From: Parus major
Lineage: Eukaryota; Chordata; Aves; Passeriformes; Paridae
Reading direction: 5' to 3'
NCBI RefSeq assembly: GCF_001522545.3
Contig: NC_031770.1
Coordinates: 14,249,115-14,313,114 of the forward strand
DNA: 64,000 nucleotides
In this document: piece after piece, positions 27,801 through 35,502 of the stretch
Numbering within the stretch: the first letter of the stretch is position 1
Layout: each line of letters opens with the position of its first letter
The notes under the pieces: model-generated
Seen by the model: the letters and a program-made list of their open reading frames with translations, nothing else
Told to the model about the DNA's origin: nothing
Databases searched by the model: none
Program-made: the position numbers and the translations under genes

Positions 27801-30775
27801 ACAGATTACACCCAAATAGCTATTTAATTCTATAGGATAATCATCAAGAATCAACCTTCCCCTTTTACAAAGTCAGCACTTACAAAGAACAGGCTAGCTG
27901 CAAAACAGAAATTCTTTTACTAAAGCTCTTTCTTCATGGTTTTACTGACATTCATTTTTAGTAAAAAGCACCCCTGTTTACTCACTTTGCCACAGCCTAG
28001 TACACCTGACATGAGCGGATTTTAGAGATTACCTTCAGTGAGGCAGAGTTTGCCTGCTCATCTACAACTCCTTTTTTCAGGACTTGGTTCTGAGCACGAA
28101 GCTGAAAAACAAGAGATACCAGTAACTATGCAAGAAAACAGAATAAATAGAAGTCACTCATGAAAAAGTGCAGAGAGCATCACATTCTCTCAGGAGAGTG
28201 CCAGGTGTGAATGCTTTTTCAAGTATTCTCTTCAGGTAGATAGCAGTGGTATCAGGTTGAAAAAAAGTATCCAATTCATAACCTGACTTGCCAAGAAACA
28301 AGAAGTTAATTTACCACCTGAACATTTTGGCCAAATAGAACAAGCTTCTCACTCAATAAACACCTTTAAAGACCAGCTACTTAAATATAGTTAAGATCTG
28401 AAGAGCCAGGAACAAATATGGAAAACTTGCAACCTCTTCTTTAACTAATGAAGTTTTGGTCATAGTCAGGGCTATTTCTCTTCTCTCCAAAACTGTTCAT
28501 AACTGGCTCTGGAACATAAGCAGGACTCACAAAGTCAAAATCAGTATCAATTCAAGAGGAGTTTAATGCAAAATTACTTATTACCAGTGGCAGCAGATGA
28601 TCCAGAGAGAACAGACTGACACAGAAAGGTATAAAAAGCATAGAAGGAAAAGCCCTCTAAGCCTTACTTATAAAGTACCCAAAATCTGAGCTAAAAATCA
28701 CTGCAGTGAAAAGTGATACTCAAGAAATCTATTTCTCAGTCACTTCACAGAATACCTCTACCCCTGCAGCAATGAGGATACTGACAATTCCATCTTCACA
28801 TTTCTTGAAAATTGCTTGAATCCCAGTTTCTTCATAGGCAGTTTGTATTCATTTGACATGTGTGAGTCCAGCGGTTGTAGATATAAATTAAAAGGATTTG
28901 TACAGTGGGAATACCTCTGGCACATGCATAAAAGGCAAGATTCAGTGTTAAACAGCAGTGGCTCATTGTTTCAGTGTGATGACTGGGTGTATTTGAAAGG
29001 TCAGAAGTCACTGCTAAACACAGCTGTTCCCCCTGCAGTACTCCCACTGTGCTGCTCAGGCATCACAAAGGCAAGACAAGAAAATTCCCAGTGTACCACA
29101 GAAAAACTTCCAAGCACAGGGTTTCCCCAGCAAGAAGGAGCAGTGCAGTAGTTTTCCACACCTGTCTTTGTGCCACAGCTGCTACTGCAGGAACACATCA
29201 GGTGCAGAGAATGAAGCAGCTCAGTCCTGTTGCAACCCAGAGACCCCAGCTGAAGTGTGGCCCACACAGGCTGCCACAAGCTGCTTTGACTATTCCTTCA
29301 TGAAACAGCCAGAAGCTGCAACTTGTGTGTTTTCAGAGTTTCTTCTTCTCCTCATCCTTCTTCTGGACTGGTCTGTGAACCAAGAGGAAAAGCAACCTTT
29401 GGCAGGGATTTCCCCCAGCACTGCTTGAGTCTGTCGAACTCTTGTCCACCTCTCTCTGTGGCTTTCACAGCAGCATTAAGTGACCAGGCTATTCCAGGGC
29501 TACTTTCCATTTCCACCTGTACACAACAAGCAGCCAACAACAAAGAGGAGAGGGTTCTGCAAAGGGGAGTCCCACAATGAACTGCACACTGCATGAGAAA
29601 TGGGATGAGATGGAAAAAAATAGTTCCCACCAAGGAGAAGGTAAATGCCACAGGCTGAGAAGTGCATGATGAAGCTCAAAGAAAGCTTCTGGACGCCATG
29701 ATACTAAAAGAAAGGATCCAGAAGCTGGAACTTTTGGAAGCTATAGTCAGAAGTCCCCATTTCGAATGCTCATTCAAGAAACAAGCACCAAAATCCCTCC
29801 AATATCTTAGCCTCAGCCACTATTGATAACAAGACATGCGAATTCTGTGACCTACAGAGCTGCAAAGTAAATTAAATTTTCTTAAAATTACTTTGTGGAA
29901 GCATTAAAAGGATATCTATCTGAGAACAATTCAGAACAGTTCCAAGAAGAGTATTTAAAGACATGGTTCTGTAAGCTGGGCGAAGTGTCAAATACAGACA
30001 AGTGCCTTGTGCCAGTTGCTGATATGGGGCTACATGAAACCAAAGTGCTGCCTTTCTTCCCCAAGGCTGTTGAAGGACTCTGCCACTCAAGACCAAGAGT
30101 CTCCTCTTCCTTTTAGTGAAGACGAAAGAATGAAGGGCTCTGTATTAAGCAAGACTCCACTATTTTAGAAGTCATCTCCGGCACCTTGGAAAGAAGAGGC
30201 ACTATGGGCTACACATCTTTGCCAACCTTGTGTCAGCCAGCACCAGGAACAGGATGCAGAAGGGCAGAAGAAGGGGGACAGACAGCAGATAAGTGTGGGA
30301 GCAAGTGTCCTGCTCACTTCCAAGACGCTGCAAGCACCACTGACACCGCCGAGCTCCCACAGCCGCCGGCCAGAGCGAGCTCACACGGCTGAGATGCACG
30401 CCAAGACCTCGGCAAATGCTCACACCCAAGTGGATAAAACCGAGCCTCGCACCCGACTGGGAAGTGGAGAACAAGGGGAAACCTGCCAGTTTCACTTCCC
30501 TAGCACAGCTGAGCCCGCTGTCTGGATTCCTTGCAGACGGGGCCATTCTGCCTCTCGCCGCGCTCCCTCGGCACCTGCAAACCCGCACCTCCCGTGCCCC
30601 CCGAGGCTGCCTCATTCCCCAGAGGAGGCACCCCTGGGCCCCGGCACTCCGCGCTACCACGGAAACCAGCGCTTCAGCCCGGAGCGGCGCCGAGGGCTGC
30701 GGGCCCCGGTACCTTGGAGTACTCCTGGGCCAGCTTCTGGTACTTCCCCTGCAGCTCCGCCGCCGCCGCCGCCAT
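845..30775 (-). CDS. PPP1R21: PPP1R21, protein phosphatase 1 regulatory subunit 21 (whole spliced gene)
   Basis: Full coding span of 22 exons on the minus strand, listed separately. Joining them at AG acceptors and GT donors (one GC donor) gives a single open frame of 780 codons, the length known for the mammalian protein, and every exon phase agrees. The protein starts MAAAAAELQGKYQKLAQEYS. It has an N-terminal coiled coil with the KLRAQ motif (residues 21-25, across the exon 1/2 junction), a central helical region (about 250-535), a further coiled coil (about 567-610), and a C-terminal coiled coil with the TTKRSYEDQ motif (residues 733-741). It ends in a basic tail KKNKNR. Family knowledge: PPP1R21 binds PP1 and is subunit Fy-2 of the endosomal FERRY complex, a Rab5 effector that carries mRNA. 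It has no signal peptide or membrane segment. FOXN2 lies upstream on the same strand, as in other tetrapods. I see no frameshift or in-frame stop in the spliced model. Confidence 0.97.
875..2669 (-). other. PPP1R21: PPP1R21 intron 21
   Basis: 1.8-kb GT-AG intron between exons 21 and 22. It is AT-rich and the ORFs in it look like chance. No mobile element was recognised. Confidence 0.85.
2670..2798 (-). CDS. PPP1R21: PPP1R21 coding exon 21
   Basis: 129 nt, phase 0 to 0, residues 729-771. It carries the family signature TTKRSYEDQ followed by LSMMSDHLCSMNETL, a predicted coiled coil. Donor AAG|GTGAGC, acceptor CCCTTAG. Confidence 0.97.
3185..3985 (+). mobile_element. Degraded CR1 LINE fragment with endonuclease-domain remnant
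   Basis: Broken reading frames on the plus strand resemble the CR1 ORF2 endonuclease. Recognisable pieces are YDLSGITET near 3204, RDFNYSDTSWKG near 3447-3480, HKHLRSFLEC near 3495, and SLGCSYHELVEF near 3630-3665. The DFN motif followed by SLGCS-HE-VEF is the typical order of the AP-endonuclease fold in this family. Stop codons and shifts interrupt it. The segment ends with a CR1-like 3' phrase (GAGGACCCTTCCAACCTAAA, 3962-3981), so most of the reverse transcriptase is missing. It lies in PPP1R21 intron 20, antisense to the gene, and is not active. Confidence 0.8.
4868..4966 (-). CDS. PPP1R21: PPP1R21 coding exon 20 (GC donor)
   Basis: 99 nt, residues 696-728, beginning CRALAKRLSLAEKSKESL and ending NITRLQ. 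The 5' splice site reads CAG|GCAAGTAAA, a GC rather than GT donor. The rest of the site matches the donor consensus very well, and the next exon joins in phase. A GT donor cannot replace it without losing the frame to DEL-TTKRSYEDQ. Confidence 0.95.
5871..5987 (-). CDS. PPP1R21: PPP1R21 coding exon 19
   Basis: 117 nt, phase 0 to 0, residues 657-695: APDVESREDLIK, then HYMARIAELTSHLQLADSKS. Strong heptad pattern. Donor GAG|GTGAGC, acceptor TTTGCCAG. Confidence 0.97.
7180..7215 (-). CDS. PPP1R21: PPP1R21 coding exon 18 (36-nt microexon)
   Basis: Twelve codons, IGMLTVTTDNEK, residues 645-656, phase 0 on both sides. Acceptor CTTGTTCTAG, donor AAG|GTAATC. It corresponds to the IGTLTR segment of the mammalian protein. 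Its in-frame length means skipping would leave the rest intact. Confidence 0.9.
8593..8826 (-). CDS. PPP1R21: PPP1R21 coding exon 17
   Basis: 234 nt, 78 codons, residues 567-644, the largest internal exon. It begins VQQSLEKIAKLEQEKEHWML, a well-conserved coiled coil. A more divergent linker follows (about 605-636), and it ends with EPIKSTSL. Donor CTG|GTAAGT. Confidence 0.97.
9489..9530. repeat. AT-rich alternating repeat
   Basis: ACATATATATGTATATGTACATATATATATGCATAC-type purine-pyrimidine alternation in PPP1R21 intron 16, partly self-complementary. It is likely microsatellite. Confidence 0.8.
9971..10063 (-). CDS. PPP1R21: PPP1R21 coding exon 16
   Basis: 93 nt, 31 codons, residues 536-566: PCADSVPYEEALSNRRVLL, then SSTESREGLAQQ. 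Donor CAG|GTATTG, acceptor TTCTGCAG. Confidence 0.96.
10827..10979 (-). CDS. PPP1R21: PPP1R21 coding exon 15
   Basis: 153 nt, 51 codons, residues 485-535, including SLSYGPKGGAEFISPLSAE and CMLQYKKKAAAYMKSL, which are near-identical to the family. Donor AAG|GTTTGT is non-optimal. Acceptor ATGTGTGTAG. Confidence 0.97.
11343..11470 (-). CDS. PPP1R21: PPP1R21 coding exon 14
   Basis: 128 nt (2 nt completing D442, then 42 codons to K484): ISKHYSQKAALEQEVPTATQ, then KLITTNDCILSS. Donor AAG|GTAACG, acceptor TTTTCCAG. Confidence 0.97.
12732..12824 (-). CDS. PPP1R21: PPP1R21 coding exon 13
   Basis: 93 nt, residues 411-441 plus one base: TRPEGLLRTNYDFVFTNIAA, then SLHGFHDILK. Donor AAAG|GTGAGA, acceptor ACTCTTAG. 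Confidence 0.97.
13465..13601 (-). CDS. PPP1R21: PPP1R21 coding exon 12
   Basis: 137 nt, residues 365-410: LEEECESSLCTAALRARNME, then a helical run ending LLALP. Donor CCAA|GTAAGT, acceptor ATTCCTAG. Phase 2 in, phase 1 out. Confidence 0.97.
14462..14550 (-). CDS. PPP1R21: PPP1R21 coding exon 11
   Basis: 89 nt, residues 336-364: ETTVKLKAFSEHLASYLGFL, then RKILPYQLK. Donor AAAAG|GTACC, acceptor TCCTTTCAG. Confidence 0.96.
14627..14728 (-). CDS. PPP1R21: PPP1R21 coding exon 10
   Basis: 102 nt, 34 codons, residues 302-335: FSQYLHENASYVRPLEEGML, then HLFESITEDTVTVL, almost unchanged from mammals. Donor CTG|GTAAGA, acceptor TGTCCTCAG. Confidence 0.98.
17717..17866 (-). CDS. PPP1R21: PPP1R21 coding exon 9
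   Basis: 150 nt, 50 codons, residues 252-301: LKLRDLAGQAMAFVQELVTA, then LLNFHTYTEQKVQIFPVDSA. Donor AAG|GTAACG, acceptor TCTTTACAG. Confidence 0.98.
19835..19887 (-). CDS. PPP1R21: PPP1R21 coding exon 8
   Basis: 53 nt: two bases finish K234, then STRYNALNVPLHNRRNQ (235-251). Donor CAG|GTAAGT, acceptor GTCCTGTAG. Too short to show up as an ORF but fixed by phase on both sides. Confidence 0.95.
22185..22279 (-). CDS. PPP1R21: PPP1R21 coding exon 7
   Basis: 95 nt, residues 202-233: QQQLKNLQAALGSRLEESLC, then IINEKVPFNDT. The donor ACAA|GTACGT was chosen because exon 8 then joins to give NDTK-STRYNALNV as in the family. Acceptor TTATTTAG. Confidence 0.95.
22308..22325. repeat. (CA)9 microsatellite
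   Basis: Short CA run in PPP1R21 intron 6, close to the exon 7 acceptor (about 30 bases upstream on the minus strand, where it reads TG). Confidence 0.9.
24661..24719 (-). CDS. PPP1R21: PPP1R21 coding exon 6
   Basis: 59 nt, residues 183-201 plus two bases: IKSQTLEREAKDCRLRTEE, coiled coil. Donor ATG|GTAAGT, acceptor TGCATAAAG. Confidence 0.95.
24820..24984 (-). CDS. PPP1R21: PPP1R21 coding exon 5
   Basis: 165 nt, 55 codons, residues 128-182: FFEADEQHKRLEAELRSRLE, then heptads to EKLQNDKAKLE. Donor GAA|GTAAGG, acceptor CTGTAG. Confidence 0.97.
25588..25689 (-). CDS. PPP1R21: PPP1R21 coding exon 4
   Basis: 102 nt, 34 codons, residues 94-127: KSVESSSHLSQEQKSVFNED, then LQKKIEENERLHIL. Donor CTT|GTGAGTG. 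The final residue is L where the remembered mammalian protein has Q. Confidence 0.95.
25690..27495 (-). other. PPP1R21: PPP1R21 intron 3
   Basis: 1.8-kb intron. About 25730-26160 is richer in GC than its surroundings and holds several overlapping open frames on both strands, but none resembles a known exon or repeat. Nothing else was recognised. Confidence 0.8.
27496..27642 (-). CDS. PPP1R21: PPP1R21 coding exon 3
   Basis: 147 nt, 49 codons, residues 45-93: EQLKMKDQSLRKLQQEMDSL, then TFRNQQLAKRVELLQDELAL. This is the core of the N-terminal KLRAQ-domain coiled coil. Donor AAG|GTATGT, acceptor GTCATTCAG. Confidence 0.98.
28033..28101 (-). CDS. PPP1R21: PPP1R21 coding exon 2
   Basis: 69 nt, 23 codons, residues 22-44: LRAQNQVLKKGVVDEQANSA then SLK. 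It completes the KLRAQ signature. Donor AAG|GTAATC, acceptor GTTTTTCAG. Confidence 0.97.
28102..30712 (-). other. PPP1R21: PPP1R21 intron 1
   Basis: 2.6-kb first intron. The part above about 30.3 kb belongs to the GC-rich promoter zone. Open frames at 28816-30116 on both strands overlap one another and show no family motif or codon pattern, so I treat them as chance. No repeat was recognised. Confidence 0.8.
30713..30775 (-). CDS. PPP1R21: PPP1R21 coding exon 1 (start codon)
   Basis: 63 nt, 21 codons: MAAAAAELQGKYQKLAQEYS then K. The start was chosen because the mammalian protein begins MASAELQGKYQKL. The polyalanine is two residues longer here, from a GCC/GCG run. Donor AAG|GTACCG. The frame stays open far upstream (see findings), but the conserved protein begins at this ATG. 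Confidence 0.95.
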
Positions 30776-30785
30776 CTCCGCCCCG

Positions 30786-30870
30786 CCTGATCTGATCTGA
30801 TCTGATCTGATCTGATCGGATCGGCTCGGCTCGGCTCGGCTCGGCTGCCCTCGGCTCCGCTCGGCTCGGG
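30786..30870. repeat. PPP1R21: Compound pentanucleotide array in the PPP1R21 5' UTR
   Basis: About 17 units of 5 bp in one register: TCTGA repeated, then TCGGA, then TCGGC repeated, then variant units (TGCCC, TCCGC, TCGGG). It ends about 10 bases upstream of the start codon on the minus strand. Confidence 0.93.
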
Positions 30871-31095
30871 TGCTCCCGCCGGCCCCGCACGCCCGCGAAT
30901 GGGAAGACGCACTTCCGGGTTCAGGGCAGCGGGAACGCGATGACGTAACCGCGCCGTGCGCGAGGCGGCGGAGGCGGAGCTTTAAGGCGCCGGCGCCACC
31001 ATTTTGACGCAACTTCCAAGATGGCGGCGGAAGGGGACAGGTTGTGGGGAGGGACGGGTCACGTGACATAGGCTTGGCGGTCGCCTTCGCCGCCC

Positions 31096-31109
31096 GTTGC
31101 CACGGCAAC
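31096..31109. promoter_or_regulatory. RFX X-box (perfect inverted repeat)
   Basis: GTTGCCACGGCAAC: two 6-bp arms GTTGCC and GGCAAC around AC. It fits the X-box consensus GTNRCC-N0-3-RGYAAC bound by RFX factors. It lies in the CpG promoter, about 320 bases upstream of the PPP1R21 start codon. Confidence 0.75.
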
Positions 31110-31607
31110 TGCTGCGGAGCCGCGCGCGGCCTCCGGGCTACGGGGCGCCGCCCTGCCCAAAAAGCTTAGCCCGCGAGCGGGGCTGGAGGTTCACGTCGCG
31201 ATAATCGCGATGGGGGGAAGGAAGGCGGGGCGGCGACCGATGCTCCGGTGTCCCGGCGCCGTCCCTGCCTGGGCACCGTGCCCCCGCCGGTCCCGCGGCT
31301 CCCCGGCCGGGCAGTGCTGTCGCCAGGGGGCGCTCCGGGACTCGCGACACGCACAGAAACTGAGGCAGCCGCGCTTGTTTGCGGGCCCGTGGGGGACTCA
31401 ATAAAACAAAAGGCGAGTCCGTCACTTCCCATAGCTCGCAGTGGGTGTCAGTGCCGGCCCTGGGATCTCCCTACAGCCTCCAGGCCTCGTAACCTAACTG
31501 AAGGAGATACTGAGCATATCCATTATATCCTAATGAAGGAGAGCACGGATACATCCCGGGCCGTGCAATGCTCTCTCAAGCTGCAGAAACCCGAATTCCA
31601 CAGTCTG

Positions 31608-31966
31608 GAGCATCACTGAGAGGGGATCTCATCAATGCATGTAAATATCTCAAAGTGCCAAGGGGATGGTGCCAGACTCTTTTCAGTGGTGCCCAGTGTC
31701 AGGACGAGGAGCAATGTCTGTAAACTAAAACACAAGAAGTTCCACCTCAGCATGAGGAGGAATTTCCTTACATTGAAGGTGGCAGAGCACTGGCACAGCT
31801 GCCCAGGGAAGTTAAGGGCTCTCCATCCCTGGAGACATTCAAACCCCAGCTGGACACGTTCCTGTGTCACCTGCTGCAGGTGACCCTGCCTTGGCAGGGG
31901 TTGGACTGGATGATTTCCAGAGGTCCCTTCCAATCCTAACAACTCTGCGATTTTGTAATTCTGGGT
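31608..31966 (+). mobile_element. CR1 LINE, 5'-truncated 3' end
   Basis: Typical CR1 3'-end sequence: GAGGGGATCTCATCAATGCA, then a GCCAGACTCTTTTCAGTGGT stretch, a GAAGTTCCACCTCAGCAT stretch, GCAGAGCACTGGCACAGCTG, and TTCCAGAGGTCCCTTCCAAT. It ends in the short octamer-like tail GCGATTTTGTAATTCTG. Plus orientation, about 360 bp, no ORF2 left. CR1 is the main LINE of birds and supports the host assignment. Confidence 0.93.
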
Positions 31967-32526
31967 ACCTGTACCTAATGTTTTCCTCGGGGGGCCTTCC
32001 CTGCTCTCTTCTGTACAGCATGTAGGTCTCTGTTTCAGAGCCACTTTTGAGCTTAACCAGGATTCAGACATCCTTTAGACTGCTGTGGCTCTGCTACTTA
32101 TCTCCTATTTGCTTCTTTATCCTCAGACTAGCCAAACATTTAAACGTGTATGTATATACCATCAGCACACTTCAAGCAGAAACTGAAAACATCATAAAAA
32201 TTGTATTTGGTCCTGCCAGGTACTCAGCCAATGCAGAATTTTGTTTCTGAACATGACTGGAAACAGATGTATAAGGAAAAGAGCAATAAGGCAAAAATGT
32301 GATGAGACTTCACCAGTATATGCTGAGCATCTGGCAATTTGCAGGTTAAGGGTTTCCTGGTCTAGGACAGAGACGTAGCAGCAAATTATTATTTTTGTTC
32401 AGTTTCCATGGTATCATTTTTTTCCACTTGATTTCAGCACGGTGTCTTCATAGCTGTTCCTCAGTAGTGGGTAGTGCTAGAGGTGATAAATCATCGTTTC
32501 ATTACCTCCTTTTGTCTTTGCTCCCC

Positions 32527-32747
32527 TTAAGTAGGAGTGGATAGAAGGTGCCTGTAATGGAAGCTAATTTTTTCCTTAGTCTTGAGGCTTTGATGGTGTG
32601 TGTGTGCTGTTCTTTTGCTTATCACAATAGTGGAGTTGGCAAGCCCTAAATATGACACGAGGGCCAGATTAGTAAACACGTTTGTGTCTTCACGGGAAGT
32701 CTTAATGTTGGAGGACATGTTGCTGATCCCTATTGCCAACAACAGTG
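32527..32747 (-). pseudogene. Candidate gene, possible last exon (exon 7)
   Basis: Open frame from an AATGCACAG acceptor (or an alternative GGCAATAG acceptor at 32729, same frame) to a stop at 32527. It starts LLLAIGISNMSSNIK and continues through VFTNLALVSYLGLANSTIV. The CpG-containing codons around CGTGAAGACACAAACGTG look protein-like. The exon may instead end earlier, near 32621. No clear AATAAA follows on the minus strand. Confidence 0.35.
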
Positions 32748-33798
32748 CTGTGCATTTTTAGGAAGTATAAAAGGGGAGGTAGGCAAAACACACACTGTCA
32801 TCATTCATCCAAATGATCTTTCTGCTGTTCAGCTTGACCAGAAGAGCTTAATCAGCAGTCCTGGAATAAGAAATAAGGAAGCTCCAGTTTTTAACTATTA
32901 GAGCAGATACACTTCTCTTTCCACTCCATTTTGCATCCCCTACAGAAGTTTTTTAGTGAAGCAAATGCAGTTTGCAATTGCTGCACATCAGGGTTAAGAG
33001 CAGCATGCCTTCCCTAGTATATCCTTATATGTCAGTGCAGTAAATTTGGTACAGGAAAATTATTTAAAGCCTTTACATTTGACTCCAACTTATTCTTTTA
33101 GGTTTGCATTTTCCAGGATGTGACTTTCATTGAAATGTTACATTGAACTACTTTGAACACACTTCACAAGTACTCCTGGGTTTGTGCTGCCTTCAAAAGA
33201 TGCTTTTGTGATGCAGTTTTCCCCTTCCCTCTGGTGCAGTGAATGTTGGCAAAGAGGTTTCACAGCTGAAAGCTGGGAAACAGAGCTCAGAGAATTACAG
33301 TGCCTAGTTGTGGCAGGATGAATTACTTCCCCACTGACAACAGCAGTGTTCCTGACTGGGCAGCAAGCACTCAGAGTGGAAGAGCACTGAATTTATTTAC
33401 CTGCATCCACCCAGAGTGGCAAGACCCAAGTGTACATCATATAGGGCATTTATCGTAGGAGGCAATGCCAGTTGCTTGAAAGACGCAAAAGGAGCAAATA
33501 AAAGCTGTGTGCTTTTACCATTTTAAGGCTGAGAGCTGGCTGCAGGATTTTTAGGCTCATCAGAACAGCCCTACTTCAGTATATTTAAGCATCAGGCCAG
33601 CCTCTTGTGTTTTAAAGTGGTACTTTAAACTCTTGCCCAGTTTCTCATGGGTCCCAGAGTCCCTATAATGTCAGGAACATACAACGTTATAATTTATCAA
33701 TTATCCCATGGTGGTTCTTGGCAAACAGCTTCAGCAAATTCCCCAAAAAACACAAATGACAAAAGTTAGCTTGTTTGTTGGTTGGGGGTTTTTTTCAC

Positions 33799-33874
33799 TC
33801 TCTTGCAGGAAATTCTCAAATTCATCCTTTTGATTTGCTGTGGCAGCTGCAAGTGCTACTTCCCCAAACGTCAG
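33799..33874 (-). pseudogene. Candidate gene exon 6
   Basis: 76 nt: strong acceptor TTTTTTTCACAG, frame LTFGEVALAAATANQKDEFE then NFLQE, weak donor AGA|GTGAAA. It starts in phase 0 and ends with one base, which joins in frame to exon 7. Confidence 0.38.
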
Positions 33875-34583
33875 CTGTGAAAAAAATGTCTTCATTGTTC
33901 TGTTTCCTCGCAAGCACATCCTTAATTCTCACCTCTCCCTGGAGAGCAAGGTTGTCCCAGCACTGCAGCCCAGGGATGTGTCACCTCAGCACTGAGTCAG
34001 TAATTGCAAGGGACTGCTCCTCTTGTCAGAAGTTTGGAGTGAAAGAACTCATGGGAGTGGAATGCCAAGCGGCGTGGGGTGTTTGCCACAGGACCCCCAA
34101 AATACTGCCTTCTGTAACACACCCATGGGAATATAAGTACAGGTTATGGCAGCAGAGCTTAATGCAAGCTCAAACATGATGTGTGGAGCAAAGGAATCCC
34201 TCCCAACACTCATGGCATTTTTGTATCCATGGGGGAGAACAGATAGCAAAGGATAGACAGAGGCTGTCCTTCCCTGGTGTCTGTGCTCAGCAGCTGGTAC
34301 AATGGGTGTTGAATTCTAGGTGCTGTCTCAAGACAACTAATTTATTTAAGAGTCACAGTGATTGTTTCAAAAATATCCTGTTTTCCAGCTCATTTGTCCT
34401 CCCTTCCCTGCTTAAACCGTGTCTTCCCCTCTGTCTGATTCGTAGAACTCGTACTCACAGACCCCAGGAATAGGTGCAGGTAAAGAAATAAATGAAGAAC
34501 ATATTTCAGATTATCCAGGATGTTTCCTGTGCTTTGGGAAAATAAACTTCATTGTCATCACTTATGTCCTCACAAGTACTCAC

Positions 34584-34742
34584 AACAAAAGGGTTTCTAA
34601 GAGACAGAAAAAATTCAAAAATGATTGGAAGAGAGCCATCTTCAGTCATCAGACTATCACAAGCAGCACATAAACCACATCCTCGGAAGCTGCGAACACC
34701 CGAAACTGGTGTTTTGTTTCTGTTATCGTAGCAACGGCAAGT
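34584..34742 (-). pseudogene. Candidate gene exon 5
   Basis: Acceptor CTGCTGTTCAG. Two frames are open. One (phase 2, joining exon 4) reads LAVATITETKHQFRVFAASE and DVVYVLL before a stop. The other reads through 53 codons to a good donor GTT|GTGAGT with GSLPIIFEFFLSLRNPFV at its end. A shift between the two near the middle would give one continuous helical segment. Confidence 0.33.
34722..34735. promoter_or_regulatory. X-box-like motif (weak)
   Basis: GTTATCGTAGCAAC resembles an RFX X-box with a relaxed left arm. It overlaps the start of candidate exon 5, so the match may be incidental. Confidence 0.25.
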
Positions 34743-35361
34743 CTGAACAGCAGGATGTGTGCTCACAATGCACGCTCGTTATTTCTCATGGTGATTATAA
34801 CAAGCTGCTTGTTATGAATAACCTTTCACCTCGTCAAAACCTGATTACTCTGATAAAAAAAAAAGGCAAGTAGTAAAAAAAAAAAAGGTATATATGTATA
34901 GATAATGCGCCCCACAGACCAGTTAATTATTTTTCTATTCATTATCGTAATTTCAGTGTTTCCATGGCATTTAAAAATAGAAATGAGAACTAGTCTCTCT
35001 CTCTCATGTCCCTTCCCAGCCCATAGGTTAAATAGCTTGAGTCATCTATAGGGTGTGTGCATGGCCAGGGGAGCGGCACCTTTGTACAGAAAGAAATTGC
35101 TGAGGATAAGAAGATGGAAAAACTGAGCAGGCAGCTGCCTGTGATAAGTCAGAGTTGAACTTTGCAGCCTGCGTTCCACATGGGTACAACACATACCAGC
35201 CCTGGGTGAAACAGCACAAACTGCTGTCCCTCCACAGCAAATCCTTACTGGTACTTGCTCCATAAAACAGCAGAACTTAGTAACAGCTCAAAAGTTTGGG
35301 GTTTACTTTTTTTTGGAATGTGGAAATCCCCCTCTCCAGGGAAATGAAACCTCTTCCCTAC

Positions 35362-35502
35362 CTCTGCCATCTTTTGTTGAAGGTCTTAACATCTTCTACA
35401 GCCTCATTTCTTTCTTTTCTTCATGCTTGGAGGGGGCATAGCTGAGAAACCTCAGCCTGGCTAGAACTGCCCACACTGAGATTCCAGAGTCTTGCACATT
35501 TG
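35362..35502 (-). pseudogene. Candidate gene exon 4 with apparent frameshift
   Basis: 141 nt between an excellent acceptor (TTTCTTTCTCCAG) and a good donor (AGAG|GTAGGG). The first part reads VQDSGISVWAVLARLRFLSY then APSKHEEKK. The last part reads NEAVEDVKTFNKRWQ one frame over. One extra base in the run near 35400-35412 would restore the frame and make the exit phase fit exon 5. Confidence 0.4.

Larger units (their letters stand above)
30300..31400. promoter_or_regulatory. PPP1R21: CpG-rich promoter of PPP1R21
   Basis: The most CpG-dense stretch of the window, around the first exon. Motifs seen are ETS ACTTCCGG (30911-30918), CRE-like TGACGTAA (30941-30948), YY1 AAGATGGCGGC (31018-31028, plus strand), E-box palindrome GTCACGTGAC (31058-31067) and an RFX X-box (31096-31109). 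No TATA box at a useful distance was seen, as expected for a housekeeping CpG promoter. The transcription start is probably between about 30.88 and 31.02 kb on the minus strand. Motifs facing both ways suggest divergent transcription. Confidence 0.85.

Noticed and set aside
28816..30116. Overlapping open frames on both strands in PPP1R21 intron 1
   Set aside because: Frames conflict, no family motif and no consistent splice sites. They are probably chance in moderately GC-rich sequence.
30202..30912. 236-codon minus-strand frame and several plus-strand frames in the CpG zone
   Set aside because: Low stop density from high GC and the pentamer array. The conserved PPP1R21 frame is a different one and explains the exon.
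31021..31071. Short plus-strand ORF MAAEGDRLWGG
   Set aside because: Not called as a gene. The ATG is part of a YY1 motif and the frame ends after 16 codons. It is kept only as a hint of divergent transcription.
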